The notes beneath the pieces were generated by a model. That model searched no databases. It had not been told where the DNA came from and worked only from the letters and a program-made list of their open reading frames with translations. DNA of 64,000 nt, from assembly GCF_030165005.1 (NCBI RefSeq), contig NZ_JASNNW010000004.1:62001-126000 (forward strand), in the 5' to 3' direction. The stretch's first letter is position 1. Each line of letters opens with the position of its first letter. Source of the stretch: Blastococcus capsensis. GTDB taxonomy: Bacteria > Actinomycetota > Actinomycetes > Mycobacteriales > Geodermatophilaceae. A program made the translations under genes and the position numbers. Shown here piece after piece: positions 28,099-36,823 of the stretch.

Positions 28099-29217
28099 GT
28101 GAGCCCGCTGACCTCCCCGCTCCAGGACCGGCACCTCGCCGCCGGGGCCAAGTTCGCCGACTTCGGTGGCTGGTCGATGCCGATCGAGTACGCGGGGGGT
28201 GGGGTGCTGGCAGAGCACGCCGCGGTCCGTGAGGGGGTGAGCGTGTTCGACGTCTCCCACCTTGGCACCGGGACGGTGCGCGGGCCGGGGGCCGCGGAGT
28301 TCGTGAACTCCTGCCTCACCAACGATCTGTCGCGCATCGGCCCGGGTCAGGCGCAGTACACGTTCTGCTGCGTGCCCGACGGAGAGGAGCAGGCCGGCGG
28401 CGTGGTCGACGACCTGATCGCCTACCTGCACGGCCCCGACGACGTCCTGCTGGTCCCCAACGCCGCCAACGCCGCCGAGGTGCTGGGCCGGCTGGCCGAC
28501 GCCGCGCCGACGGGGGTGGCGGTGGAGGACCGGCACACGGAGGTGGCCGTCCTCGCCGTGCAGGGACCACGGTCGCTGCAGGTGCTCGAACTCCTGGGTC
28601 TACCCGGCGAGATCGGCTACATGTCCTTCGTCAGGGGCACCGGGGGTGGCGCGGCGGAGGTGACCGTCTGCCGCACCGGCTACACCGGCGAGCACGGCTA
28701 CGAGTTGCTGGTGGCCGCGGACCGGGCCGAGCAGTTGTGGGACGCCCTGCTCGAGGCGGGGCAGGACCTCGGCATCCGCCCGTGCGGTCTCGGTGCGCGC
28801 GACACGCTGCGCACCGAGATGGGCTATCCGCTGCACGGCCACGAGCTGTCCCGCGACGTCACCCCCGTGCAGGCGCGGGCCGGCTGGGCGGTCGGCTGGC
28901 GGAAGCCCGCGTTCTGGGGGAGCGATGCGCTGCGGGCGGAGAAGGAGGCCGGCCCGGTCCGGCTGCTGTGGGGGCTGCGCGCCACCGGCCGCGGCATCCC
29001 TCGCGCGGGCATGGCCGTCCTGGACGAGGCCGGCCGCCGGATCGGCGGGACCACCAGCGGCACGTTCTCCCCCACGCTGAAGACCGGCATCGCGCTGGCC
29101 CTGCTCGACACGGCGGCCGAGGTGAGTGAGGGCACCGAGCTCGCCGTGGACGTCCGCGGCCGCCCGCAGGCCGTGGAGGTCGTGAAGCCCCCGTTCGTGC
29201 CTTCGCACGTGCGCTGA
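28099..29217 (+). CDS. gcvT: Glycine cleavage system T protein (aminomethyltransferase)
   Basis: A 372-residue folate-dependent enzyme that releases ammonia from the aminomethyl-lipoyl H protein and makes methylene-THF. Family features: [54 protein letters not shown] and [17 protein letters not shown] 28099 starts 7 nt after TAGCGT. GTG/ATG candidates upstream would fall in the pepA promoter. gcvP and gcvH are not in the window. Confidence 0.95.
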   Translation: MSPLTSPLQDRHLAAGAKFADFGGWSMPIEYAGGGVLAEHAAVREGVSVFDVSHLGTGTVRGPGAAEFVNSCLTNDLSRIGPGQAQYTFCCVPDGEEQAGGVVDDLIAYLHGPDDVLLVPNAANAAEVLGRLADAAPTGVAVEDRHTEVAVLAVQGPRSLQVLELLGLPGEIGYMSFVRGTGGGAAEVTVCRTGYTGEHGYELLVAADRAEQLWDALLEAGQDLGIRPCGLGARDTLRTEMGYPLHGHELSRDVTPVQARAGWAVGWRKPAFWGSDALRAEKEAGPVRLLWGLRATGRGIPRAGMAVLDEAGRRIGGTTSGTFSPTLKTGIALALLDTAAEVSEGTELAVDVRGRPQAVEVVKPPFVPSHVR

Positions 29218-29232
29218 GCCGCCGCCCTCCGG

Positions 29233-30378
29233 TCAGGGGGCGTTCTTGCGCGTCGGGTCGCCGTCGCCCTTCTCGGGTTCTGCCTTGGCGGGGAGCGTGT
29301 CGGCCTTCACCGCGCCCCGCCGTCCCATGGGCTGCGGCTCACCCTCGGTGGTGTCTTGGGCGGTCTGGTGCTCGGCCTCGGAGTTGATCTCCGCTCCCAG
29401 GAGGACGAGGTAGCAGGTGAGGTACAGCCACAGCATCAGGACGATGACGCCGGCGATCGCACCGTAGGTGGCGTCGTAGGAGCCGAAGTTGTTGACGTAG
29501 AAGGTGAAGCCCAGGCTGACCAGCGCCCAGACGACGGTGACGACGATCGAGCCCAGGCTCACCCACCGGAGGCGGGGGGCGTCCCGGTCGGGGGCGACGC
29601 GGTAGAGGACCGACAGCGATCCGGCGACGACGGCGAGGAGTGCGATCCACCGGGCGGTCTCGGCCAGCACCGTGCCGACCGCGCCCAGCGGGAGTGCGTC
29701 GATCACCACGGGCAGGACGGCGACGAGGCCGATGGTGAGGATGACGAAGACGATCGCGCCGAGGGTGAGTGCCAGCGAGAGCGCCCGGAGCTTGATGAAG
29801 TTGCGGGTCTCCACCTCGTCGTAGGCGATGTTGACCGCGGTGACCAGGTTGCTCACCCCACCCGAGGAGCTCCACAGAGCGGCCAGGATCGAGACGATCA
29901 GGCTGAGGGTGAGCGCGCCACCGGCGTTCTCGGTGATGGCGGTGACCTGGTCCTCGATCAGGGTCTGCGCGCTCTCGGGCAGGCCGGCGGTGAAGGACTC
30001 CACCTGGGCGGCCGCCCGCTCCTCCGAGGCGACGAGCCCGTAGATGGAGATCAGCGCCAGCAGCGACGGGAAGATGGCCAGGAAGCCGAAGAAGGCGACG
30101 CCGCCGGCGATGATCGGCATGTTGTCGGCGTTGTTCTCCGCCCAGGCGCGCTTGAGGACCTGTTTCCACCCGCGCGCCGGGATCTGCGTGGGGGCCGCGG
30201 CGTCGATGCCCGGCAGCTCGTGCGGGGCGGGAGCGTCGGCGGGGAGCGGGTGGCGGTCCTGGGCGGGGTTCCCACCGCCGGCCGCCGCCGTCGCCGCGGC
30301 GGCGCGCCGCGCGGCCTTCTCCTCGACCCGCTGGCGGATCCGGTCGGCAGCGCTCTCGCGCGGGCGGGTGCCGGTCAT
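29233..30378 (-). CDS. YihY/BrkB family inner membrane protein
   Basis: A 381-residue protein. A ~85-residue charged, Ala/Pro-rich N-terminal extension precedes the domain, which starts near WKQVLKRAWAENNADNMPI. Six membrane helices follow, with the family segments GGVAFFGFLAIFPSLLALIS and LWSSSGGVSNLVTAVNIAYD. The C-terminal tail is charged. The family is not an RNase BN, as once annotated; its function is unsettled. ATG 30378 is chosen as the first start with a GGGGGT site; the open frame upstream overlaps the terminator at 30433-30464. Confidence 0.9.
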   Translation of the reverse strand: MTGTRPRESAADRIRQRVEEKAARRAAAATAAAGGGNPAQDRHPLPADAPAPHELPGIDAAAPTQIPARGWKQVLKRAWAENNADNMPIIAGGVAFFGFLAIFPSLLALISIYGLVASEERAAAQVESFTAGLPESAQTLIEDQVTAITENAGGALTLSLIVSILAALWSSSGGVSNLVTAVNIAYDEVETRNFIKLRALSLALTLGAIVFVILTIGLVAVLPVVIDALPLGAVGTVLAETARWIALLAVVAGSLSVLYRVAPDRDAPRLRWVSLGSIVVTVVWALVSLGFTFYVNNFGSYDATYGAIAGVIVLMLWLYLTCYLVLLGAEINSEAEHQTAQDTTEGEPQPMGRRGAVKADTLPAKAEPEKGDGDPTRKNAP

Positions 30379-30432
30379 GGACGTGTACCCCCTGGGAGCT
30401 GGGCCGTCGTCCGGCCGTGGGCTGGGAACGGG

Positions 30433-30464
30433 CGCGGTGCCCGGGACGGCGCCCGGGCACCGCG
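30433..30464 (-). terminator. Terminator of the holin-DUF3618-DUF4235 operon
   Basis: A 13-bp perfect stem (CGCGGTGCCCGGG) with a 6-nt loop lies 6 nt after the DUF4235 stop and before the YihY start. Confidence 0.65.
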
Positions 30465-30469
30465 GGTGG

Positions 30470-30742
30470 TCAGTCGCCCGGCCACGTCCCGGTGAGCTTG
30501 GTGAAGCCGCGGGCGCCGGCGCGGTCGATGGCGGCCTTGGTGGCGGCGAAGAGCGCACCCTGGATGGCGGCGGCGATGACCACCTCCCGCATCCGGTACT
30601 CGCTCTGGAGCGCGCCGGGGGCGTCGTCCTCCTTCGCGATGATCCGCCACACCTGCTTGAACACCGCGCCGGAGACCACCCCGGCCGCGATGCCGCCCAG
30701 CAGGCCGATCGGCCGGTAGACGAGCTTGGCTCCCTTGCTCAC
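30470..30742 (-). CDS. DUF4235 family small membrane protein
   Basis: A 90-residue protein with two hydrophobic segments (about 9-28 and 52-70) around a charged LQSEYRMREVV stretch, the pattern of DUF4235. It is the last gene of a three-gene operon. Its ATG overlaps the DUF3618 stop (30739-30742, ATGA). No function is known. DUF4235, DUF3618 and holin III genes travel together in actinobacteria and are linked to the cell envelope or stress by context only. Confidence 0.85.
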   Translation of the reverse strand: MSKGAKLVYRPIGLLGGIAAGVVSGAVFKQVWRIIAKEDDAPGALQSEYRMREVVIAAAIQGALFAATKAAIDRAGARGFTKLTGTWPGD

Positions 30743-31236
30743 CGCTTGTTCCTTCCCAGGATGGTCCGACGTCGAGCGCGCTTGGCCGCCTTCTTGATCC
30801 GCCGGGCGTCACGACGTCGCTGCTTCGCCATCCGCTGTGCCGCGGTGCGCCGCCTTTGCGCGCGTTCCTCTGCAGCCGCCCGCCGGGCGGCGGCGCGGAC
30901 CTCGGCCGCCATCGCGGCGGTCGCCGCCCTCCTGGCCTTGCGCCGGCGCCGCGCGCGCCACGTCAGCAGACCGAGCGCGGCGGCGACCAGTCCGGCGGCC
31001 CCGCCCGCCACCGCAGGCGGGTTCTCCCGGTACGTCTCCACGGCGGTGTCACGGGCGCGGAAGGCGCTCTCCTTCGCGCGCGCCGGGACGTCCAGCCGCT
31101 CGCTGAGCTCGTCCACCGTGCGTCCCAGTTGTTCCCGGGTCGCTTCGATGTCGGCCCGGATCGCGTCCGGGTCGGACGGCCCGTCGGCATTCCCGTCGTG
31201 CCCACCCTCGGGGCGGGAACTGCTCGGCGTGCTCAC
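30739..31236 (-). CDS. DUF3618 family protein
   Basis: A 165-residue protein. The DUF3618 motif is DPDAIRADIEATREQLGRTVDEL (residues ~25-47), predicted coiled coil. One membrane helix (about 83-100) precedes a very basic Arg/Lys/Ala tail of ~65 residues, unusually long, which could bind nucleic acid or anionic lipid. GTG 31236 overlaps the holin stop as GTGA and its own stop overlaps the DUF4235 start, so the three are translationally coupled. Confidence 0.85.
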   Translation of the reverse strand: MSTPSSSRPEGGHDGNADGPSDPDAIRADIEATREQLGRTVDELSERLDVPARAKESAFRARDTAVETYRENPPAVAGGAAGLVAAALGLLTWRARRRRKARRAATAAMAAEVRAAARRAAAEERAQRRRTAAQRMAKQRRRDARRIKKAAKRARRRTILGRNKR

Positions 31237-31679
31237 CGGCGTGCACTCTCCTTCACGGTCGCGATGTCTGTCCTGGTGCTCGCGATGGCCTCTGCGGGGA
31301 TGGGCGGGCTGCCCTTCTGCACGTCCTTCTTGCCGACCAGCGCGAGCACTCCGGCGACGGCGAACAGCACGACCGCGACGATCAGGGCGGCCAGCCACGC
31401 AGGCAGCACGAGGGCCAGGGCGAGGATCGCCGTGGTGATCAGCACGGCGAGGCCGAAGAAGGCGAACAGTCCGGCGCCGCCGAACAGGCCGGCACCGATG
31501 CCGAGCTTCTTCGCCTTCTGGGTCATCTCGGCCTGGGCGAGGCGGGCCTCGTCGCGGACCAGGCGGCTGATCTGCTCGGTCAGCTGGCCGACCAGTTGCC
31601 CGGTCGACGCGTTCTCCGGCAAGGGTTGTTCGTCGGCGCGGGTGGCGCCTGCGGTGGTGCCGGGGCGGGGTGCAGTCAT
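31233..31679 (-). CDS. Phage holin superfamily III (DUF1469) protein
   Basis: A 148-residue protein. A helical STGQLVGQLTEQISRLVRDE segment (about 25-45) is followed by a pair of membrane helices (about 63-85 and 90-113) and a charged tail. This matches the actinobacterial 'putative actinobacterial holin-X, holin superfamily III' family. These are chromosomal genes and not evidence of a prophage. ATG 31679 follows GGAGGACCG. First gene of the operon. Confidence 0.85.
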   Translation of the reverse strand: MTAPRPGTTAGATRADEQPLPENASTGQLVGQLTEQISRLVRDEARLAQAEMTQKAKKLGIGAGLFGGAGLFAFFGLAVLITTAILALALVLPAWLAALIVAVVLFAVAGVLALVGKKDVQKGSPPIPAEAIASTRTDIATVKESARR

Positions 31680-31788
31680 CGGTCCTCCGGATCGGGTGGG
31701 TCGATGGAGCGTCATGCCCCTCTTCGTGCACGGATAACCGGGCAACCGGTCACAGCAGGGTCGCCGTGAAGTCGCTAGCCTGCCCCGC

Positions 31789-32001
31789 ATGACCTGGCAC
31801 TGGCGTCTCGAGGACAGCTCCGGAGCGGCCGTCGAGCCCTCCTCGATCGGGGTGGAGGTCCCGGAGGCCGACAACCAGGGTGACGCCGAGTCGTGGCTGG
31901 GCGAGAACTGGCGCGAGCTGCTGGACCGCGGGGTCGCCCAGGTCTCGTTGTTCGAGGACGAGCGCAAGGCCTACGGCCCGATGGGGCTGTCCGCCAGCTG
32001 A
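31789..32001 (+). CDS. Conserved small hypothetical protein
   Basis: A 70-residue acidic soluble protein with the pattern WHWRLED near the start, GDAESWLGENWRELLDRGV in the centre and a YGPMGLS end. I know of similar small proteins in actinobacteria, but no function. TAGCCT at 31776-31781 ends 7 nt before the ATG, a leaderless arrangement. Confidence 0.75.
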   Translation: MTWHWRLEDSSGAAVEPSSIGVEVPEADNQGDAESWLGENWRELLDRGVAQVSLFEDERKAYGPMGLSAS

Positions 32002-32032
32002 CCCTCTGCTCGAGGTCGAGAGTTGTGGCGGC

Positions 32033-32066
32033 AGGTCCCCTCCCGGCGGTAGCCGGCAGGGGACCT
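32033..32066. terminator. Hairpin between convergent genes
   Basis: A 9-bp outer stem (AGGTCCCCT) plus an inner CCGGC/GCCGG stem with a GGTA loop lies between stops at 32001 and 32071. Confidence 0.65.
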
Positions 32067-32070
32067 CGCC

Positions 32071-33054
32071 TCAGCCGCGCGCGGTCCTGGCCGGGTTGCG
32101 CTCCACGACGTCCCCCAGGACGTCGTCGATCCGGGTCATGACGTCGGCGTCCAGGGTGACCCCGGCCGCGGCGACGTTGTCCTGCACCTGCTCCGGCCGG
32201 GTCGCGCCGATGATCGCGGCGGCCACGTTGCGGTTCTGCAGCACCCACGCCAGGGCGAGCTGGGCCATCGACAGGCCGAGGTCCTCGGCGATCGAGCGCA
32301 GCTGCTGCACGCGTCCGAGCAGTTCGTCGGTCATGAACCGCTGCATGGACTGGCCGGCCTCGGGGTGCCCGGCCCGGCTGTCGGCTGGCGGCTGCTCGCC
32401 CGGGCGGTACTTCCCCGTGAGGATCCCCTGGGCCAGCGGGGACCAGACGATCTGGGACAGGCCCTCCTGCTCCGATGTCGGCACGACCTCGGCCTCGATC
32501 ACCCGCCACAGCATCGAGTACTGCGGCTGGTTGCTGATGAAGGGGATGCCGAGCTCGCGGGCGAGCGCCGCCCCGGCGGCGATCTGCTCGGCGTTCCACT
32601 CGGAGACGCCGATGTAGAGGGCCTTGCCCGACCGCACCAGGTCGGCGAAGGCGGTCATCGTCTCCTCCAGCGGCACCGACGCGTCGTAGCGGTGCGCCTG
32701 GTAGAGGTCGACGTAGTCGGTCTGCAGCCGGCGCAGCGAGGCGTGGCAGCTCTCGATGACGTGCTTGCGCCCGAGCCCGCGGTCGTTCCTGCCGGGACCG
32801 GTCGGCCAGTAGACCTTGGTGAACAGCTCGATCGATTCCCGCCGCTGCCCGGCCAGGGCGGCGCCCAGCACCGTCTCGGCGCGGGTGCCGGCGTAGACGT
32901 CGGCGGTGTCGAAGGTGGTGATGCCGGCGTCCAGGGCAGCGCGCACGCAGGCGTGCGCCGCGTCCTCCTCCACCTGCCCGCCGTGGGTGAGCCAGTTGCC
33001 GTACGCGATCTCGGAGATGGTCAGGCCGGAGCGGCCGAGGCGTCTGAAGTCCAC
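32071..33054 (-). CDS. Aldo-keto reductase (potassium-channel beta-subunit-like subgroup)
   Basis: A 327-residue NADPH-dependent reductase. The catalytic tetrad is visible: Asp and Tyr in DTADVYAG, Lys in FTKVYW and His in YQAHRYD. The cofactor end has IIGATRPEQVQDNV. The MLWRVIEAEV and WSPLAQGILTGKY segments place it nearest the KCNAB/YghZ-type AKRs. The substrate is unknown. GTG 33054 is chosen because TAACGT (33068-33063) ends 8 nt upstream and because homology begins MDFRRLGRSGL. The longer frame upstream is the decayed MBL gene read in the same frame. Confidence 0.9.
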   Translation of the reverse strand: MDFRRLGRSGLTISEIAYGNWLTHGGQVEEDAAHACVRAALDAGITTFDTADVYAGTRAETVLGAALAGQRRESIELFTKVYWPTGPGRNDRGLGRKHVIESCHASLRRLQTDYVDLYQAHRYDASVPLEETMTAFADLVRSGKALYIGVSEWNAEQIAAGAALARELGIPFISNQPQYSMLWRVIEAEVVPTSEQEGLSQIVWSPLAQGILTGKYRPGEQPPADSRAGHPEAGQSMQRFMTDELLGRVQQLRSIAEDLGLSMAQLALAWVLQNRNVAAAIIGATRPEQVQDNVAAAGVTLDADVMTRIDDVLGDVVERNPARTARG

Positions 33055-33065
33055 GGGTGGCGACG

Positions 33066-33567
33066 TTAGGCGCCGGGCGAGACGAGCGCCCGGTCGGGCC
33101 CGGCGACCAGCACCGCCCCGTCCTCGACCAGCCGGGCGCCAGGTCGGCACCTCGTGGTCACCGGCGAGCGCGCGGATGTCGTAGCCGGCCCGGCGCAGCA
33201 CCGCACCCGCGGTCACGGGCACCAGCTCCACCGGGTCGTCCGGACCGAGCCAGGGCCGGACCGCCTCGAGCACGGGCGAGGGGCCGACCACGGTGAGGGG
33301 CTCGCTGCGGCGCACCCACTGGCGCGCCAGCAGCACCAGCGGCGCGCAGTGATCGGGACGGTCATGGGTGACCAGCACGGCGTGCACGCCGGCCAGGCAG
33401 ACATCGACCGGTGGTGGCGCCGCTGCGAGGTCGAGCAGCGGGACGTCGTCGACCAGGGCGGACGTCGGACGGCGGAACTCGCCGCGCCGGCGGGCGTCGG
33501 CGCAGGACTCGCCGGTGCACCACGGGTTGGGTCAGCCGTCGGCGGCGCCCAGGAGGGTGATGCGCAT
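33066..33567 (-). pseudogene. Decayed metallo-beta-lactamase-fold hydrolase
   Basis: ATG 33567 begins MRITLLGAADG; codon 12 is TGA (33534-33532) where the family has the Trp of a GWPNP motif. The frame then continues PNPWCTGESCADARRRGE, as in PhnP-like MBL proteins. The metal motif is THDRPDH instead of THxHxDH. Near 33154 the frame must shift by one base for the ending RLVEDGAVLVAGPDR to connect to the TAA at 33068-33066. Homologues are longer by about 80 residues. A nonsense codon, a frameshift, a lost ligand and truncation together indicate real decay. Confidence 0.75.
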
Positions 33568-33610
33568 CACGCGCGCCGCGCCGTCGCGCGGCCGGGCCGC
33601 ACGAGGGCGC

Positions 33611-34228
33611 TCAGACCTCTGCGCCGAGCGGGACCTCCGGCTTGGGGAAGCGCCACCGGCGGATCATGGTGGACCGGCTGATGCCGTACCAGACCAGACC
33701 CGTCATCTTGTGGTCCTGGCCGGGGAACCGGCCGGCGACCGTGCGCTTGATCTTCCGGCCGAGCACGAACGAGTCGATGATCAGCACCATGAAGTAGGCG
33801 ACGGCGACGAAGCTCGTGTAGCTCTTCACCGCCATGCTGGGCACCAGGGTGCCGACCAGCATCACCGCCGCCAGAGCGAGGAAGAAGCTGCCGATGTTGC
33901 GGCGGCTGTCGACGAGATCACGGACGAGCCTGCGGACCGGCCCACGGTCGCGGGCCGGCAGGTAGCCGTCGTCCCCGCGGGCCATGCCTTGCCGGGCCTC
34001 CGCGCGGCCGGCGGCCTGCTGCGCGCGCATCCGCTTGTATGCCTCCTTGCGCGTGGTCGGCGGAGGCGGCGGCGGGCCCGGCCGCTTGCCCTGGGCCACG
34101 TGGCGCTTCGGCGTCGGGCGGCCCTTGCCGCCGGCCTTGACCAGCTGCTCGGTCAGCTCACCGGTGCTCCCGGAGGCGGCGTCGGGCGTCTCGGCGTGGT
34201 TTCGGCGGCCGGGCAGGCGGAGCTTCAC
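33611..34228 (-). CDS. DUF3043 family membrane protein
   Basis: A 205-residue protein. The N-terminal ~100 residues are basic and Pro-rich and include TPKRHVAQGKRPGPP and a KEAYKRMRAQQA block, standard for DUF3043. Two membrane helices (about 118-138 and 142-162) follow DSRRNIGSFF. The C-terminus is basic. Function unknown. GTG 34228 is chosen because TAGACT (34242-34237) ends 8 nt upstream; the longer open frame lacks similarity. Confidence 0.85.
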   Translation of the reverse strand: MKLRLPGRRNHAETPDAASGSTGELTEQLVKAGGKGRPTPKRHVAQGKRPGPPPPPPTTRKEAYKRMRAQQAAGRAEARQGMARGDDGYLPARDRGPVRRLVRDLVDSRRNIGSFFLALAAVMLVGTLVPSMAVKSYTSFVAVAYFMVLIIDSFVLGRKIKRTVAGRFPGQDHKMTGLVWYGISRSTMIRRWRFPKPEVPLGAEV

Positions 34229-34380
34229 GGCCGCCAAGTCTACGTGTGTGAGCAAGGCAGCCCCGGAGGACGAGGCCGGAGCCGTACAGTGGGTGCGCAC
34301 GGGAAGAGGTGCCGTTCCGGCGGCGTTCGTTCGCGACAGGACGCGCCTACGCGGACACCTCGGAGGGAGAGGACAGGAAT

Positions 34381-34728
34381 ATGACGGTGCAGGACACCAC
34401 GGCCACCGGCGTCGTGCTCAGCGACCCGGCGGCCGCGAAGGTCAAGGCCTTGCTGGACCAGGAGGGCCGCGACGACCTGCGGCTGCGCATCGCCGTCCAG
34501 CCCGGCGGGTGCTCCGGCCTGCGGTACCAGCTCTTCTTCGACGAGCGGTTCCTCGACGGTGACCAGACCTACGACTTCGACGGCGTCGAGGTCATCGTCG
34601 ACCGGATGAGCGGCCCCTACCTGGGCGGTGCGGTCATCGACTTCGTCGACACCATCGAGAAGCAGGGCTTCACGATCGACAACCCGAACGCGCAGGGTTC
34701 CTGCGCCTGCGGCGACTCGTTCAACTGA
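34381..34728 (+). CDS. erpA: HesB/IscA/ErpA-type iron-sulfur assembly protein
   Basis: A 115-residue A-type carrier that delivers [4Fe-4S] or [2Fe-2S] clusters to apo-proteins. The three cluster cysteines are present: GGCSG near residue 42 and the C-terminal SCACGDSF. The domain VLSDPAAAKVKALLDQEG to the end matches the family length. Likely clients nearby include LipA and the Rieske protein (inference). ATG 34381 follows GGAGGGAGAGG. A possible -10 (TACAGT, 34285-34290) implies a leader of about 85 nt. The location beside asnB and the cytochrome genes matches mycobacteria. Confidence 0.92.
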   Translation: MTVQDTTATGVVLSDPAAAKVKALLDQEGRDDLRLRIAVQPGGCSGLRYQLFFDERFLDGDQTYDFDGVEVIVDRMSGPYLGGAVIDFVDTIEKQGFTIDNPNAQGSCACGDSFN

Positions 34729-34732
34729 GAAA

Positions 34733-34786
34733 GGACCCCGTCCTTCCCACCCTTCGCAAGCTCAGGGCGGGACCCGGGACGGGGCC
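34733..34786 (+). repeat. Interspersed hairpin repeat, variant copy D
   Basis: It begins 4 nt after the erpA stop: GGACCCCGTCC arm, an inner CCCACC...GGGCGGGACC block as in copies A-C, and a GGACGGGG arm. The arms differ from the other copies but remain complementary, i.e. compensatory change. Confidence 0.5.
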
Positions 34787-34797
34787 GCGAGCGTTGC

Positions 34798-34840
34798 ACC
34801 ACCGAGGCCCGGAATCGACGCGATTCCGGGCCTCGGTGGT
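34798..34840. terminator. Bidirectional terminator between erpA and asnB
   Basis: A perfect 20-bp stem (ACCACCGAGGCCCGGAATCG) with a 3-nt loop lies between convergent genes. It ends 7 nt from the asnB stop. Confidence 0.8.
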
Positions 34841-34847
34841 TCGAGGC

Positions 34848-36779
34848 TCACAGCCGCACGGGGTAGACGGTCTCCGGGATGACCGGCTCGATCCGCGCCT
34901 CGACGAAGATCCCGTGCCAGATCATGAAGACCAGCAGGGTCCACAGCTTGCGGGAGTAGTCGACCGGTGAGCCGGCCCGCTGGTTCTTCCGGTGCGCCGC
35001 CAGCATGGCGAAGACCTGCTGCTTGTCCAGCCATTCGTCGGTCTGGCTGTTCTCGACGACCTGCCGCGCCCAGTCGTGCAGATCCTCGGCCAGCCAGTGC
35101 CGGGTGGGCACCGGGAAGCCGAGCTTGCGGCGGTCGAGGACGTGCGGCGGCACGACCTGCTCCAGCGCCCGGCGCAGCGCGTACTTCGTCGTCTGCTTGG
35201 TCACCCGCTGGTCGACCGGGATGGTCGAGGCCACCCGGAAGACCTCCGGGTCGAGGAACGGCACCCGTAGCTCCAGCGAGTTCGCCATGGTCATCTTGTC
35301 TGCCTTGACGAGGATGTCACCGCGCAGCCAGGTGAACAGGTCCACGTACTGCATGGCGGTGACGTCGTCGTAGCCTGCCGCGCGGGTCCGCTCGTACAGC
35401 TCCCGGGTGACGGCGACGTGCGAGAGGTCGGGGTCCCGCTTCTCGAGGAACGTCAGCTCCTCGTCCCGGAAGATCCGGGCGTTGCCGTAGTAGCGCTGGT
35501 CGAGCGGGATGGCGCCACGGCGGAGCAGGTCCTTGCCACGCATGCCGTCGGGCAGCTTCGTCGACAGGGTGCCGAGCGCGCGGCGGAGGGACCGGGGGAG
35601 CTTGTCGAACGCGGCCAGCGACAGGGGCTCGCGGTAGATGTTGTAGCCACCGAAGAGCTCGTCGGCGCCCTCACCGGAGAGCACGACCTTCACGTGCTTG
35701 CGGGCCTCGCGGGCGACGAAGTACAGCGGCACGAGCGCGGGGTCGGCGACCGGATCGTCCAGGTACCAGACGACCAGGGGGATCGACTCGGCGAACTCCT
35801 CCGGCGTCACCACCTTGGTGATGTGCTGCACACCGATCGCCGCCGCCGACTCGGCCGCGACGTCGATCTCGGAGAAGCCGTCCCGCCCGAACCCGACGGT
35901 GAAGGTCATCAGGTCGGGGTTGTAGCGCTTGGCCAGCGCGGCGATCGCCGTGGAGTCGATGCCCCCGGAGAGGAAGGAGCCGACGGTGACGTCAGCGCGC
36001 ATGTGCATCCGCACCGAGTCGTCCAGGACCTCGGCGATCCGGTCGTAGAGGTCCTGCCGTTCGTCCTTCGCGACCGGCCGGACCGGGAAGGTCGGGTGGA
36101 AGTAGCGCTGCGTCCGCAGCTCGCCGTCGACGACGGTGAAGCTGGTCCCGCTCTCGATCCGGCGGATGCCGCGGTGCAGCGTCGCGGGCTCCGGCACGTA
36201 CTGGAGCGTCAGGTAGTGCTGCAGCGAGGCGCCGTCCACGCCGCCGGCGGCGGTGCTGCCGCCGAGCATCTCCAGCAGGGCCTTCTTCTCGGAGCTGAAC
36301 ACCAGCGCGCCGTCGGCCAGCCGCGCGGTGAACAGCGGCTTGATGCCGAACGGGTCGCGGGCCCCGAAGACCTTCTTCTCCTCGGTGTCCCAGATGAGGA
36401 AGGCGAACATGCCGCGCAGCCGGTGGACGACGTCCTCGCCCCACTGGTGGTAGCCGGCGACGATCGCCTCGGTGTCGCCCTCGGTGGCGAAGGTCGCCCC
36501 AGCGGCCGTCAGCTCCTCGCGGAGCTCCAGGTAGTTGTAGATCTCACCGTTGAAGACGATCCGGTAGCGGCCATCGGCGTAGGGCATCGGCTGGTGGCTG
36601 TGCTCGATGTCGATGAACGACAGCCGGTTGAACCCGAACACTGCCCGCCCGTCCCACCAGGCCTCGTTCTCGTCGGGGCCGCGGTGCCGCAGGCAGTGCT
36701 GGGCCCCGCGGACGGCGGCGACGGTGGTGTCGGTGACGCGCTCGGCGTCGGTGGAGAAGTAGGCGAGCAGGCCACACAT
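34848..36779 (-). CDS. asnB: Asparagine synthetase (glutamine-hydrolysing)
   Basis: A 643-residue class B enzyme that makes asparagine from aspartate, glutamine and ATP. Cys2 of MCGLLAYF is the glutaminase nucleophile, which fixes ATG 36779. The N-terminal domain has RHRGPDENEAW and FNGEIYNYLELREEL. The synthetase domain has SFLSGGIDSTAIAALA (PP-loop), SGEGADELFGGYN and a C-terminal VDYSRKLWTLLVFMIW block. In mycobacteria asnB at this locus also affects cell-wall amidation. It is 44 bases downstream of the DUF3817 gene and probably cotranscribed. Confidence 0.96.
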   Translation of the reverse strand: MCGLLAYFSTDAERVTDTTVAAVRGAQHCLRHRGPDENEAWWDGRAVFGFNRLSFIDIEHSHQPMPYADGRYRIVFNGEIYNYLELREELTAAGATFATEGDTEAIVAGYHQWGEDVVHRLRGMFAFLIWDTEEKKVFGARDPFGIKPLFTARLADGALVFSSEKKALLEMLGGSTAAGGVDGASLQHYLTLQYVPEPATLHRGIRRIESGTSFTVVDGELRTQRYFHPTFPVRPVAKDERQDLYDRIAEVLDDSVRMHMRADVTVGSFLSGGIDSTAIAALAKRYNPDLMTFTVGFGRDGFSEIDVAAESAAAIGVQHITKVVTPEEFAESIPLVVWYLDDPVADPALVPLYFVAREARKHVKVVLSGEGADELFGGYNIYREPLSLAAFDKLPRSLRRALGTLSTKLPDGMRGKDLLRRGAIPLDQRYYGNARIFRDEELTFLEKRDPDLSHVAVTRELYERTRAAGYDDVTAMQYVDLFTWLRGDILVKADKMTMANSLELRVPFLDPEVFRVASTIPVDQRVTKQTTKYALRRALEQVVPPHVLDRRKLGFPVPTRHWLAEDLHDWARQVVENSQTDEWLDKQQVFAMLAAHRKNQRAGSPVDYSRKLWTLLVFMIWHGIFVEARIEPVIPETVYPVRL

Positions 36780-36823
36780 GAGGCGCGGGACTCCGGTCGA
36801 GAGGGCGGGCGGGGCCGCGAGGG

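Noticed and set aside
31233-31679. Holin gene as a sign of prophage
   Set aside because: No other phage genes are near, and holin superfamily III proteins are chromosomal in actinobacteria with DUF3618 and DUF4235 partners.
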